From positions 107,533,692 to 107,597,691 of the forward strand of contig OX457024.1 of NCBI GenBank assembly GCA_949752745.1: a stretch of 64,000 bases of DNA, given 5' to 3'. The position numbers and the translations under genes are program-made. Below the pieces are notes generated by a model, which searched no databases, was not told the origin of the DNA, and was given only the letters and a program-made list of their open reading frames with translations. Source of the DNA: Protula sp. h YS-2021 (lineage: Eukaryota > Annelida > Polychaeta > Sabellida > Serpulidae). Below, in pieces: positions 26,254 through 39,484 of this stretch; position 1 is the first letter of the stretch, and the number at the start of each line of letters is the position of its first letter.

Positions 26254-29200
26254 CTTATTCCAACTTATTCAATAGTTTTGTTTTACTAAGCCTTCACTGA
26301 TACAAGAAAGATAATCCTTATCATGTCGGTAGGAATGTATACGTATTAAATGTAAACTATTACTTCAGTTGTTTCACATTCACCAGGCAAATGTTTTCAT
26401 ATTCTAAGCGTATTCTCAATAGAATGTGTTATTGCTTCACAATATTACACAAATACATGCAGAAATATTTATTCATTTTGCTTATCTTTGATATAATTAT
26501 AGCTAATTAATTAAGATGATCTTCCATTTTCAATATGTTGGCAGTTACTCAATGAAAGTGAACAAGAATTTTGCAACAATTCTCAAGGCTTTTCTGTGCT
26601 ACAATAAATGCAGTGGCTTAAGGTGTTTCTCACAGGTAATGTTAAATTTCCCGTTAGCGGACTCTTTAAATAAGCAGAGCTCTCCACAAGGGATTTAAGG
26701 CCTGCAGTTTCTGTTATGATATATCCTGTAGGGAGCGTGCTTATTGTTTTCACCGCTTGGTGGTGAGATTCACAGCAGCGCTCTTAAAAGCAACATGTGC
26801 GTCCTTAACAGTAATCATATTTATTTCCATACCCTTAATACGTCCACAGCTGCAGTTGTCACCGTTCTAGGCCGATTAAGTCTCATGGTATTTTTGGTTT
26901 AAAGATGCCGTTTGTTTTATAGTAGATACTCTGCAAATAGCCCAAATCCTGAGACAGGTCAAAAGTCACCTCAGTCTCGTTGTGATTTTAAGTCAATAGA
27001 ACTGAATTTAATTTTACATGTAAAGTATTACTCCTGAAAGTGTTTTACTTGTTTTAGATAACTACTGCTTCTTCTAGAACACAATAAACGTCTGCTTTTA
27101 TACATGACAATAAACAATCACAATAGCATAATGACATCGCTAATTGTAAAGTCTTTGTCTGCAGAATACCTGTGCCTCAAGTCAAAGACATTTATGCAGT
27201 ATGTCTGCTTACTCTGTTTATTTATAGATTCAATCCTTAAATTTGACAACCACAGGTTGTAGTAACTCAAATCCTTGAACTGATAAGCTCAATGTCATGG
27301 GTTCGAATTCTGCCCCCGTTTATGGTGAGGGAGTTTATGTTCCACTCTGAGATTTTTGAAACAACAATGGATTAGCTCGTCCTCTCAGGGAATTCAAAAT
27401 TCTCACCCATTGCCAGTGAGTTTCCAATTTTCCTGCAGGACAATAACATATGACGCATTCTATTTTGATCCATTTAAATTCAAAGTGGCTTTGTTTTAGG
27501 TATAATTTATCTGATAAAAACCTTATTCCTAATTCTTTCATAAAACTTGTTTTGTTATGAGCTTTTTTGTTTTTCTTACACATGTATATGTAATGCTTGA
27601 TAATCATTGATAAGTTGTCAAGTCTGATGTTTTGGAAGCCAAATAGGAAGGTTTCTTTATTAAATGCGAGCTTATCAGCGTTTTTAAGCCTCAGCCATCT
27701 TAGACAGTTGAATATTATTGATTATGAGAGTGGACGTATAGTGTTCAATGGTATCTTCAAACTCGCAGTAATCACACTGTCGGGATTGTCTTATTCACCA
27801 GTCATATAATTTCTTATTTGTTGCTACGATATTGTGCGTAATCTTAAATTGCAGTGAAAGGAGCCAAGTTTCTTTGGTTGCTTGTTTTAGTGTAATAATG
27901 CTGCCCAGTACTTTTTCAGGTGTGATATGCTTACTTGCCAAATACTGAACACATATTGGTTCTGTTTTCTATTTTAATCCCTTTTATTTCCTTTAGGGAA
28001 AATATTAAATAATTATAAATAAAAACCTAAAGCAAGGAAGTGATTAAATTTACACCAAGTTGTTTGGCCAGATACTTGCTGAAAAAGCTTTTTCAATAAA
28101 TTTTTATAATAGAAATAAAGAATCAACAAGGAATCTTTATATTATAATTTAGGTACTTCTCAAAACCTTTTTCAGCAATGGATTTAAATTTAAACGGATT
28201 TTATTCATTTGCATATTTTAGCTAAGCTACTCTCACTTACACACATTTCTATGTGCTTAAAGTGTTTAATTTGAAGTATATCTAGCAAACCCTGGTAGCA
28301 AAATAAAGCCAAAAACAAAGACACAACAAAGAACGTTGCAACAACCGGCAAATGAGTGTAAGACTGGCAGCCATTACACATATACTGCAAGATAACGGAT
28401 GCCACAAGGAGCTGCCAATCAAAGCCAAGGCGAGTGTAATTAGATAATGACTATTGGCCAAATAATTATTTTAATTTTAATAATTTAAAAATTATTTGGC
28501 CAAATAATTTTAATAAGGTTTGTGCAAATCTTTGAATACCTCAGAGAAGTTTAAAGAATAATAGAAAGAAATACTTCATATCGTTTTTATATCAGTGCAT
28601 CAGTCTTAATATCATACTTTTAAAGCTTTGTATTTGAAGTAAAAGAGAAATTTTGAAAAGGCATGCAATACAAATGGAAAGAGCACTGTGAGCATGAAAG
28701 ATTTTTATTTCCGCCGTCGCCACACATCCCTCCAATTGTAGTCAAGCCTTCAGACAGATTTTTAACATTTTTTGTTACTGCTAATCGCACTATAGGGAGA
28801 ACGGCAAATAGGATTCTTTCTTGTGCTAAAAATTCCGTTGTTTTACACTAGCTCAAACAACTAGCCCAAAACAACTAAAGAATAATTTCTTAAGTTGCTC
28901 ATAAAGCTTGGTTATAAAGGAAATAAAGTATTGCTCCAGAAAACAAATAGTTTTATCTCCTTGTTGATTATCAGAAAACTTTCATGCTTCGTATGTACCA
29001 ATACATTTACTAATTCTGTGATTTATGTACCTACATTCCAAGTGGATACTAAATGTATTGATTCTATAGTTCTATAGATGCTGATACATTTTTTCAATAC
29101 GCCAAGATCCGACTTGTTCATTCTGGAGGAACACATTAAAGCACAGCAACACAAGCTACGAGAAACAAACCAATAATTACATCATACCAATGCATTTTGA

Positions 29201-29715
29201 TTTAAAATGTTAAATTACAAAACACATAAAGATTTAAATGGTAACCGTAGCAGTAGTCTGTGTTATGACAAATCAGTTATTACCAGGATGTGATTCTGAC
29301 TATTAATGATATTGCATCAGTGGACTGGCATATAGCTTCGTCCTTTATAGCTCTTAGTATCAAACTGGCTAATTTATTCTGCAGAATCATTTCTGAATCG
29401 AACTAAAAACTGCATTTCTTTGACTTGGTTAAAGCGGACGAAGGATAAAGTGCAAAAACAATATCACGAAAGTTAAATCAAATAAGGTTTAACCAATTGT
29501 AACAAACTCGAGAGTAAGACATTTCTTAAGGATTTTTTAAGAAAAATGGCTAATGTTGAGCGTTAATTTTGACTTTCGCGGTCTAAACATCTGTGTTGGC
29601 TCAGCTAAGGCGTTTGGAGCAAACATCAATCCACTACTTATCACCCCGAGCTGGATTGGAGCCTGGAAAGGATTATTAGACCAACAACTTAGCTAGCCAT
29701 CAACTCTAGGCTGTT
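26254..29715. other. upstream of exon 1a: promoter side and intergenic or intronic DNA
   Basis: AT-rich. If exon 1a is a first exon its promoter should lie here, but I see no clear TATA or initiator. If exon 1b also joins exons 2 to 5, this is intron. A tRNA B-box-like string (gggttcgaattc) sits at about 27300 with no convincing A-box. I searched for further receptor exons (CWTPY, NSCMNPIVYG and QCVTF signatures on both strands) and found none. Confidence 0.45.
28454..28503. repeat. AT-rich hairpin with 12 bp perfect arms
   Basis: The arms ggccaaataatt and aattatttggcc are exact inverted copies separated by about 22 AT-only bases, and pairing can extend into the spacer. It may be a tiny foldback element or a MITE remnant. 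Confidence 0.7.
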
Positions 29716-29720
29716 GGTGG

Positions 29721-30101
29721 ATGATGTCACCGTTGCCTACAGTGATGAATGACACTGTGAAAAAAATAGCAGCTTTGTCTTACAGTATTTGGAAAGGGAA
29801 CAGACTGCATCGCATGACAATTAATCCGCAAAGCATGCGAATTAATCCACACAGTATTACAATTAAACAGCAGCGCATGAACTTTCAGTCACAAAGCATG
29901 AACATTCAGAGAAACAGTATGACCATTAAGCCGCAGCGTTTTTCGGCATTGTTGAATAAACTAGGCAATGTGTTAGGGAATAGACTGAGACTGGGCAAAA
30001 ATCATCTCAACCACTTATTCAGCGGTTATTATAATGGTCAATGGCAAAATAGAATTACCCTATTCCCTTATGGGTGTCTGCAGACAGATTTAGAGGTGTA
30101 G
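29721..30101 (+). CDS. hypothetical frame of 126 codons with heptapeptide repeats
   Basis: No family is recognised. The frame starts MMSPLPTVMNDTVKK. From about residue 31 it contains six heptapeptides (MTINPQS, MRINPHS, ITIKQQR, MNFQSQS, MNIQRNS, MTIKPQR), followed by a basic LGNVLGNRLRLGKNH segment. The repeats are encoded by six exact 21 base units, so the frame is kept by unit length alone. No signal peptide, promoter or splice evidence. It could be a tandem repeat that happens to be open; I give coding status low confidence. Confidence 0.2.
   Translation: MMSPLPTVMNDTVKKIAALSYSIWKGNRLHRMTINPQSMRINPHSITIKQQRMNFQSQSMNIQRNSMTIKPQRFSALLNKLGNVLGNRLRLGKNHLNHLFSGYYNGQWQNRITLFPYGCLQTDLEV
29812..29937. 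repeat. 21 base tandem repeat, six units
   Basis: Each unit follows the pattern gcatgacaattaatccgcaaa. Units are exactly 21 bases but differ at several positions, so length is conserved while sequence has drifted. Confidence 0.9.
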
Positions 30102-30109
30102 GGCAATGA

Positions 30110-31220
30110 AATTAGATGATAAAAATGAAAATCGCATGATGATGTTAATAAATTGTTTTTGGTCTTATTTTAACCAATTTCCGCACACAAATTACAAACT
30201 CGACCCCCTCCTATGCAGACTACATTCTATAGTTTCAAATTCGTCCCCCATTCTGTCTACATTCTCTATTAGCAAACTTATTTGCCCCACCTTTCATGAA
30301 TCCTGTCGAATGGTTAAGAGCATCCACGAACAAGGTATGCTTCACCTACTTTAGTTATAATCGAATCAGCTACCAGGGCCACGAATCATGACGTCATTAA
30401 TAGAATGGAAGAATGTGCGAGCCACTAGAATGCAGTAAACGTCTCTGCATCACAATTTGTAATCGACTATTTGGCAAGAAGTAATCTTTTTGATTTACAT
30501 TTTAGTCCAAACATTTACATTACACATGCATTTATTTATTTTGTCTGTTTTTTAAAGTTTGGCGTACATATTAATTACGTGATTATAAAATTATTTCAAT
30601 TCAATTTAATTTAAATTAATTTGAATTATATATTTCAAAGCTGTGAAAGAAAATGAGATATTTGTATTAAGTCGTCAACCTGTTCTTTAATTAATTCCTC
30701 TTTATCTGTATTCATTGTCTTTATTAAATTTTTCTCAATCAAAACTCTCAACAATATTTTTTTTAAAGAACTAAATCTGTGGAATAAATTTGTCCCGTCA
30801 TTGCCGAGGAGAGAAAAGAATTACATCATTTTGTGCGAGCATTTTGTGTGATCTTCTTTGCTTCCAAGAACCGCTCATAAAACACCACGGGAAAAGTATG
30901 AGAGATTAAAGAACGAAAAAATACACACGCATCAAAGCACTTGATATAAGTGAAGTTCTTTTCTCTTTTTACTTCAGGTTAACAATAACAGGGGAAGTTT
31001 CTTGGTACTTTCAAAAATACCTTTGAATTAATGTAATTTCGACCAGGGACGGCAATTATTTTAATGTGACTTTTTCCCTTTGTGACAGATTTTCATGGCG
31101 GGGGTCTTATTGTGAAAGGGTCTATCAATGAAAGAGTAATTCGGTCGCTGTCTTTGCTCTACGATTGTTTACCGTATCATAATTAAGCTGAAGTTTAAAA
31201 TACAATGACGGCTTGAAAAT
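30110..31220. other. non-coding, nothing recognised
   Basis: AT-rich. A near-palindrome of AT bases (aattcaatttaatttaaatt followed by aatttgaatt) lies at about 30600 to 30630. Confidence 0.5.
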
Positions 31221-31221
31221 T

Positions 31222-31223
<2 letters not shown>

Positions 31224-31315
<92 letters not shown>
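31224..31315. repeat. (TA)n microsatellite
   Basis: About 45 uninterrupted TA units. Confidence 0.97.
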
Positions 31316-31317
<2 letters not shown>

Positions 31318-31319
31318 GT

Positions 31320-32625
31320 TTCGATAATATCTCTGACTAAAATCAGTCCCCGGTATTAATTATAAACACAAATGAAGCTGTGACGCCATGGGAAATAACA
31401 AATGTCTAATACAAAATCTACACGGTTTGAAAGTTTATGAATAGAATATGTGATCACGTTTCCCTTTGCTGTTTGTGTCTGATTTGAATTAGGTTTACTT
31501 GGGATAACTTTTGGTATACTTGACAATTTTCAAGGTCATATATGAGAAGCTGATCCATAGTTGATGGCTAATTTAATTACACTTTGGGATTTGCCAAAAT
31601 CCACTAGTGTGTTTAATTTGTACGAAATTTTAGCCGCAGTTATGGCATGTTTTTTTCGTTTTTTTTTAGTTTGTCCTTGGAACTAGTCAGAGGAAGTTAG
31701 GGCTAGAAATATCAAATTTGGATATGATAAACTTCAGTATACCTGGTTGATCTTCCTGTATTTTTTTACATTCGCATAATTTTTCTATTAAAAAACGACA
31801 AAGCAAATTTGCAAAACAGGCGGCAAGAGGCTGAGAGCAGTGGTTTAAATTTTCATGATATCAGCCTAGGTATATTGATCGCCCAACTCTCAATGAAAGC
31901 CATCACACCATGCGTGTGCAAGTTTGAGTTGGCTGCAGCGTATGGGCTTTTTAACACTTGACAAGTCTTTGATAGCCGTTGGCGCTTTTCTTGACAGTGA
32001 AATCGATTATCTTGTCTCAGCTTCTTCTTTGACACTACAGGCCCTGGGATTGCATAACTTTACACTTATGTAGAACTTGATCTGAGGGCGTGCAAGCCAC
32101 CTTTATTCGTATACGATTTTGTTTCCATACTTAAAATACCATGCAAACACAACTGATTTTAGAATAAATAGCAAGTGTTGAATTCAGCACATTTAAAAGA
32201 TAAGTAACGGTTAAGCGAAACAACACAGCTTATGGGCGTTACGCGAGTTCTGGCTGCATAGAGAAAAAGTGCCAGTCCGCTCAATCAGTAAGGCCGGTGG
32301 GTCAACATAACCAAGCAGATTACATGGTTTGTAAACGGAATTCATGCTGTGATCTTTGCTAATATATCAATGGCATGATTATTTCATTAGAAAAAAACTT
32401 GTCCAAATAAAACAAATGACACACTAATAAGTCCAAAATATTAATATTATTTGGGAACGGGGGCTGGCATCCAGATGGTTTCCGCGAGAGGAGGGAGGCT
32501 TTAGAGTCATTGAGAAGCGCATGCAAAAAGGAGGTTTGCTTTTTAATTTTTAATGTTCGTCAAGTCTTGAAGATTTTGCTTGCGAAATGCGGTTCTAGTC
32601 CCAATTGCTAAAGAGTGATGAAATG
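31320..32625. other. non-coding, nothing recognised
   Basis: No supported gene or clear repeat. Confidence 0.5.
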
Positions 32626-32634
32626 TGGCTCAAT

Positions 32635-33040
32635 GATAGAGGGTGATTAGACTGCCATCCTCGGTCATGGTCAATGTCAAAAACGGTAAGTACGCCACTA
32701 TCTTGATAACGGTTAGGAATAGAGCAATTTTGAGCTTATTTCCGACCTTTGGGTCTAAAAGACGATAGATAAGAGGTACCTTGGTGACCTTAACCTTCTC
32801 AGACATGGTCAAAGTCAAAAACCATTATCTCGCAAACGGTTAGATATAGAGCGAACTTGAGCTTATTTTCGACTCTTTGAGCCTATACGGCTATATGTAA
32901 GAGGTATCTCATTGACCCTGACATCCTCGGATATGGTCAAAGCTCAAATCGGAGGCTGACCATTATGTTGAAAACGGTTAGAGATTTTGAACTTATTTTC
33001 AACCATTTGAGCCTAAAAGACGATATGTAAGAGGTTCAGA
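32635..33040. repeat. tandem repeat of about 120 bases, three to four units
   Basis: Each unit has the order 'cctcggacatggtcaaagtcaaaaac', 'aacggttagatatagagc', 'tgagcttattttcgac..tttgagcctaaaagacgatatgtaagaggta', then 'ttgaccctgac'. The units differ by substitutions and indels. The gtcaaggtca-like core resembles dispersed invertebrate repeats, but I cannot name a family. Confidence 0.85.
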
Positions 33041-33044
33041 GTTC

Positions 33045-36000
33045 AGAATCGTATCTTTTGTGACTCCAAGTGTAATATTCGCTACTCGGTAGCGAAAACG
33101 CTCTAGTTATGCTTTTTCTTGCCCTTCTGTAAGTACCGATATGCACAGGAACACATGCTTAAGCTTTCTTTCAGTGTTCTTAGTAACATAACTGCAAAAC
33201 TGATTTCATCAGTTAATAGACAACAAATGGATTTATTGATTCCATAAAATACACTTACAAGTAAAGGTTTTTTCATTTTATTTGGAGAAAAAATGAGGAC
33301 AGACTAATACATTTCCAGACTAAAATGAAAGGTTTAATGTGAAACAAAACTGGGTTTTTATCTTTAAGTTTTATGCATGAAGGAGGATGAACTTTAGCTA
33401 CTGCAAGAAAAATGCACACAAAATGTAATCTGAGAATGGTTTTGTTTGGTGACGCCACATAAAACACTGACTTCTTATATGGAGTGTTGTCAAAGACAGT
33501 ACAACACTTTTTATGTCTGATGTAATGAACTTAAAGCCCTCGAAGTGAAGTTCAATGCTTTGAAGGACGGAACTTTTTCACGGTATGCTCTCTTCCTGGT
33601 TTAGACTTTAGAATAGCCTTCCTCTATCTTGCAATATTTTTTATGCATAACCATTGTTTCTACTCTACTTTTTTTAAAGTGCAGCTATTTACAAGTAAAA
33701 TTACTGTTGTCTGACGAGAAATCCTTTTAAATACTTTATTACTGATGAAGTCTCGTCACAAAGCATGCGCTGTGCCTGATTGCTGAATAGCTGCCGTTGT
33801 CCGATTTCTACAGTGTGACCAAGAACTGATCATGGACGCTCATTAGACCTGAAATTTAATTTTACAGATACCTTGCCATATTTTGCCGTGATCTACTAAG
33901 TGACAAAATAGCAAATGTTGTACAGTCTTCGCGATACTCGGTTCGTTACACAAGCGACTGAAACGGCTAGTTTGTGATACGCTGCCCTCGCAACCAGCGC
34001 AACACTCACTCAGCTGGAAATGAGTTTATTTATCTTTTTTCTCATGGCGAAGAAAACTTAGGCAGACATGTACCGGGTAATTAACCTCAACAGGGATATG
34101 TTTTCTCAGATCTACGTTTGTTGTTTAATTAAATAAATACACACTCAATCCAGTCCAGTAGACAATACCTGAGCCTCACACCTGTACAACAAAGCCGGCA
34201 CACTGATATCGCTTTGAGCACCAGATCACTGAAATACATTTTGGAATTAAACCAGAATAAAACATCAAATAAAGTACAAGCACTTGAATTGAGAGCAGAT
34301 TAGTCATAATTAAGTAGTGCTACTGTTTCTACATGTTAAGGCAGATTCGGGAATTAACAGAAAATACTTGAATCCAAGTGCTTACAAGAGTCGATTAAAT
34401 TTCTCTAAACCGTTAATGTGTATGTGAATAACATAATGCCGTGGAACAAACGTGGAACCACTCGATAACTAGCGGATATATTAATAATATATATGCTGCT
34501 GTCATATTTTCAGTGAACAACATACATTTTATTATCTTTATTATTAAATTTTGTTATTCTTATTACTATTATCATCATTAGTATTGTTGTTAATTTTGCA
34601 ATAATTGCATCAGTGCTGGTATTAGTATTGCTATTATTATTATTATATTGCTCTTACCATTATTATTACTATTCGTCAGTGTTATTACTGCTATTATTTA
34701 TTTATTTCAAATATTTTCCTCATTTCCATATGTTTCAAATTCTAGCTTCATGTTACTTCAATGTTTTTAAGTTTAAAACAGCATGACTGATTTCTTTAAA
34801 TCCTTATTTTCACGTCTTTTTTATTTATGATAGAAAGAATATTTTCACTGGTGCTATTTTGTTATAAAAAAAACTAAACAAAATAATTATATTGTCCACT
34901 TTTATATTATGAAAGAAAGAAAATTTTTACTGGTGCTGTACACAAAAAAGTAGTTACCATATGAAACATGAAGTAACTAGGGTAAACAGAATGATGGATA
35001 GCAACGGATGGGAGCGAATCACAAGTGGCACATAAGTGACAATAAGGGAAGACTTCGGTAAGTTTTGTGCACAGGCCCTGTCGAAAACTCTATGATAAAT
35101 GATGCAGACTACTACCAAGGGAATAGGAAATATCTGTCTGTAAATTAAAAGGATACAGGACGATGACACATTGCGTCTGGCTAGACAATGGAATCCAACG
35201 AAGAGTTTAAATGTAATAATGGTTCAAGTTTCTTAAAATTAGGCTATAAATTCAATATGAAAATATTTCCTTGGTTGATTGAATTGTAATTTTATGGTAT
35301 TTTTAATGGTGTTGCGCCATAAGCAATAGCTGATTGCTGTTTAATTGATTAAAATGGCGCAATATACAAAATATCAGCAATATTTCGTATTTCTATTCAA
35401 GTACTTCCACATTTGTGTTGTCTGCCATATGTTTGATTCCCTGATTAAACTGTAAGTAAGAAAGTTACAGAAAAAGTCATTTTTTACGTTATCTAGAAAC
35501 TACCACAGCCTGCGTGGCTGAAAAGTGTAAATAGCAGTTTTTCATTTCCATTGATGCTTCTGCAAGCATTTGCAGTGAATACGAGAGCTATGCATCTTCT
35601 TTAAGTTAATTAGGTAGCAAAGTTATTCACATTTTGTGGGTAAAAATGTGACACCCCTGGAGAGTTGCACGTCTGAACATGTGAAGATAATCTCGCTTTG
35701 AAAAATACTCAGACTTCATGGTGTCGTTGCTCTATAGGACTGAGTCAGACAGTTAAAGTTCTCGCTAATTGAACAAGCCCTATACTATGCCGGTCAGGGC
35801 ATTCCAAGGCTAAAAGCATTTTGTCTTCTGAAATTGAATGCACAATACTGTAGAAAAAATGGATGTAGTTTTTTTGGTGTATTTCTTCTTTCTCAGATCA
35901 TATGAGAGCTAAATGATCAGCTCGCTCATATATCAATACTCCCAGCTGGCTGTTCTCTAATTCCGGCTGTTTATGTAATGAATATAAACACCTCATTCTA

Positions 36001-37775
36001 CAAAATGCATAATACTACGAAAATAACTGGTGCTAAAAATCCATTTCCCTCTATAGTGATTATATTTCTATTTTTTTCTCTATTACCCACTTAAATTGCC
36101 TCTCAATCTAAGTAATTTGACAGGTTAAAAAAGTTAATAAAAGTCAGAACTTGTGCAACATCTTTACCAAATATCTTTCTATTATTTGAATGTTATAAAA
36201 ATATTTTATTATCATTTCTGGTTCAAATACATGTTGTAACTCATTTAGGATAAAGGAAATGAGTAAACTTTAAAATCGTTTCTGTAATGTTTCAAACAAA
36301 AATATTAAATTAAATAACTGATAAACATTAGGAATAAAGAAGGGTTTTCTTCGGTTAAAATCTTTTTAAAGGATTTCACGGATTTCTCAGCGTTTTGTTT
36401 ATGGACACGCGTGAAAACAGATGTATGTCAAGTGCCCATCCCCCACCCATCAGGGACAATTACCCCTCGTTATGTCAAGGTTTTGAAGTAGGACTCAAAG
36501 TGTATAATATTTTCAAGCGTGTAATACTGTAATGGTGACTGAGCTCTTTTGCTCTTCGAATTCCGTCGTAGACAATACTGAGCTGTGATAATTGAAGTGT
36601 TGTTTCCCGCTTGGAATCAACACAGTAATTCCTGTGGTGGTTACTGAGCTTTATTGAGTCCCCTGTTCCTCGAATTTTGTAGAAGATAAGTTACAGTTGC
36701 ACATTTATACAAATGCACAATTATGTAAGGGTGTACTATGCTATGCGTACGCATGGATTTGTTTGAGCACAGACAACGATCTACATACGCAGCTATCTAT
36801 AGCCTTCGGGTTTGTGTCCTACTATTCGCAAAATGCCCTCTGTCAATAACACGTTGTTTATTACACTTTCGTGCAATATTAATATTTTTGTCAGATCATG
36901 TAGATCTCATACTTAGATGCTTAAATTCTCATGTCTTTCAAATGAGAAAAACAAAACCTTAAATTGTATTGTTATTGTATGAATAGATTATTCTTTCACA
37001 ACATTGTAGAAGAAACAGCATCTTTATTGGTGATAATTAAGTTGTGTCATGGTTGACGTGATACATATTTGCAACGAAGTTTGATTGAGTAGCATACCCT
37101 TGAATGATAAATAATGAATAAAGTAACACAAAATTACGTTGATGAAGTGCGAGACTTGCTATTTCCACCAAGACAAAAAAAAGACTGCTGTATTTAACAA
37201 ACGTGAAAACACCTGAAATGTCTGCCATATAATTCTCTCAATGACGCAAATTCATGAACTAATTTTCGATCTAATTGTGGTTATAATGTACTTAATTTCA
37301 TATCTTCATGTGACGTTTCCTGTCTGTATTACATTACGCCAATGATATATCTTGTGCCTATCAAGTGTTTGGTTAGTTGCATAAGATCATATTAAGTAAT
37401 TTGTTCAGCTTCAAATATCGAAATTCATCAAAACTTTTTCACACTCTGCTACTCTGCTCAGGATGATTCCTATTAGCAAAGGAAATACTATACTGATCCA
37501 TAAAAGAAAGTATACAGTAAAATAGTTAAATAACTTCTTTATTTCTTAATATTTTTTCTTTGTATTTATATATGTGATATTTTTACTCTTTTGCAGCGTA
37601 TGTTCATTTTTCATCACAATTAACGAAATAATTACCTAGATGTGAAGCAACTTGATTATTACCATTGGGTACTATCATAGCGAGCATGTATTTGCGTTTT
37701 GGTACTATTTACTTAGTCCTCTTGAAACATAGGAACGTGCTTGAACAATTGAACATTTCTTAAACAATCTGGAAT
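33045..37775. other. AT-rich non-coding stretch
   Basis: No supported gene. An imperfect (ATT)n-like region spans about 34530 to 34710. The rest shows only short AT-driven open frames. Confidence 0.5.
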
Positions 37776-37779
37776 AAAA

Positions 37780-38541
37780 ATGCCACGGCTGAGCATGCGG
37801 AAAGAGACCAAGCAATCAGCATGTTAAGTGTAGCAGTCTCCGAAAGATTGGTCGCCAGGCGCTTTGGTTGCACTCGCACTGTAATATATCATTTGGGAAG
37901 ACGATATGAAGAGACCGGAACTACTCGAGACAGACTTCGTAGCGGTCGACCACGTGTGACGACCGCTAGTCAGGATCTAAGGTTTTGCCTACAACACCTG
38001 CGTGACCGTTTTCGCACTGCTGCAATGACTGCTAAAGAGACCCCAGGCAAAGGCGCACCGGAGAACGTTACAATGGACATTGTGTTCCTCAAGTTGATCG
38101 CTTTGGTGTTGGTTCGGTAATGATGTAGAGGGTAATACGATTCGGCTGGCGTTCGCAGCTGGTAGTTATCGATGGAAACCTTACCGCTAATCGCTATATT
38201 GAAACCGAATTTAGTGCTCAAGTTGTCGATTATATGCGGGAACATCCCGACGGTATCTTCATGAACGATAATGAGCGCCCTCATGTCTTTCATGTGTGTC
38301 ATCAATACCTACAGACTAACTACATTCAACCTATGACCTGCCTATTCGCCGGATCTTAATCCATTTGAACACAGTTAGGATCACTTGGACCGCCGAGTAC
38401 GGATCCGACAACCTCTTCACACAACCATGCTGACCTACGCCAAACCGTCATTGAGGAATGGCACAACTATCACCAGTACAGGATCAATAGATTGGTTACG
38501 TCAGCACCAAGACGGATCCAAGCTATGTTCAGGTGGACATA
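37780..38541 (+). pseudogene. Tc1/mariner-family transposase, broken and internally deleted
   Basis: The N-terminus reads MPRLSMRKETKQSAC and then shifts frame to MLSVAVSERLVARRFGCTRT, followed by GRRYEETGTTRDRLRSGRPRV. These are the paired helix-turn-helix and GRPR linker of Tc1-like transposases. After TAAMTAKETPG the middle of the protein is missing; sequence resumes with CVPQVDRFGVGSVMM and VVIDGNLTANRYIETE. It continues through NDNERPH, which holds the second acidic residue of the DDE/D triad, to LDRRVR and the typical QAMFRW end. The first catalytic Asp region is deleted, and stops and frameshifts are present, so it is inactive. No terminal inverted repeats were found. Confidence 0.88.
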
Positions 38542-38544
38542 AAC

Positions 38545-39195
38545 GATATTAGTCGATGAAGCATGATGACTTGTTAGTGTAAATAAAAAATGGCATTCGT
38601 GTAATACTCGAGTTTCGTTTACTTGTTTATAGCTAGGAGTCTCGCTTTCATGTTTTGTCCAGCTGCACAGCATTCTTATAACATTCGACGAGTGAAGAAA
38701 ATTCTAAAAAGTAGCTTTTGATATTTTGGTGCTCAAATTTGAGTATGTTTTCTTTTTTAGGGTTAGTATATAGTCCATGTTATTGTACACGATTGCCTTA
38801 GATATTTTACGTCTTTACAGTTATACCTACGAAAACGTATGGTATTTATAACACTTTTAATTATCAAAATTATAAAGCATGTACATTCCTTTCTTCGATT
38901 TAAATCTTCAGAAACGTAGCATATCTTAATTACAAATTCACTGTCTTCTCAACCGAGAAATCAAAAATATATAGAAAGCAGAAATACACACAACAGCGTT
39001 AAACGGTTACGTTTTCCCGTGCTGCCAAGTTATTGATTTTAAACAAATACATACATGTTAAACAAACATGGTATTGCATCAATTCATGTTTGAAGAATGT
39101 GGTTGGTAGGGGATGTTTAAAGGTTTTATTGAAAGATATCTAAATGTATCTAAAAAGGTAACCCAAATATGGAATCACAAGAAGAGACGAGCATC
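38545..39195. other. non-coding, nothing recognised
   Basis: AT-rich flank of the transposon relic. Confidence 0.5.
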
Positions 39196-39204
39196 TGTGA
39201 GAGG

Positions 39205-39480
39205 AGACAGACTTGATTTTACAGGAGACATTTTTAAGAGCAGAGATTTGAATCTGTGTATGGCTTTCTTGAGAGCAGACAAATTTCATTTTGCAGTTGA
39301 CATTTTTGAGAGAAAACATACTTCATTTCGCGTGTGACGTTTTTTGAGAGAAGACAAACTGGATTTCGCGGGGGACATTTTTGAGAGTAGAGAGACTTCA
39401 TTTCGCTGTGGTGAAGAGTTTTTAAGAGGAGGAATGCTTCATTTTGTAAAACATTTTTGAAAGGATAAGAATTAATTTCT
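39205..39480. repeat. minisatellite of 42 to 46 bases, about six units
   Basis: The core gacatttttgagagcagaga.acttcatttcgc recurs with small indels. The plus-strand frame of 74 codons across it is an artefact of the repeat. Confidence 0.8.
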
Positions 39481-39484
39481 GGGT

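Noticed and set aside
37037..37228. Possible hydrophobic receptor exon on the minus strand between the two first exons
   Set aside because: It lacks any receptor TM motif (no CWxPY, NPxxY or QCVTF) and has no splice sites in the right phase.
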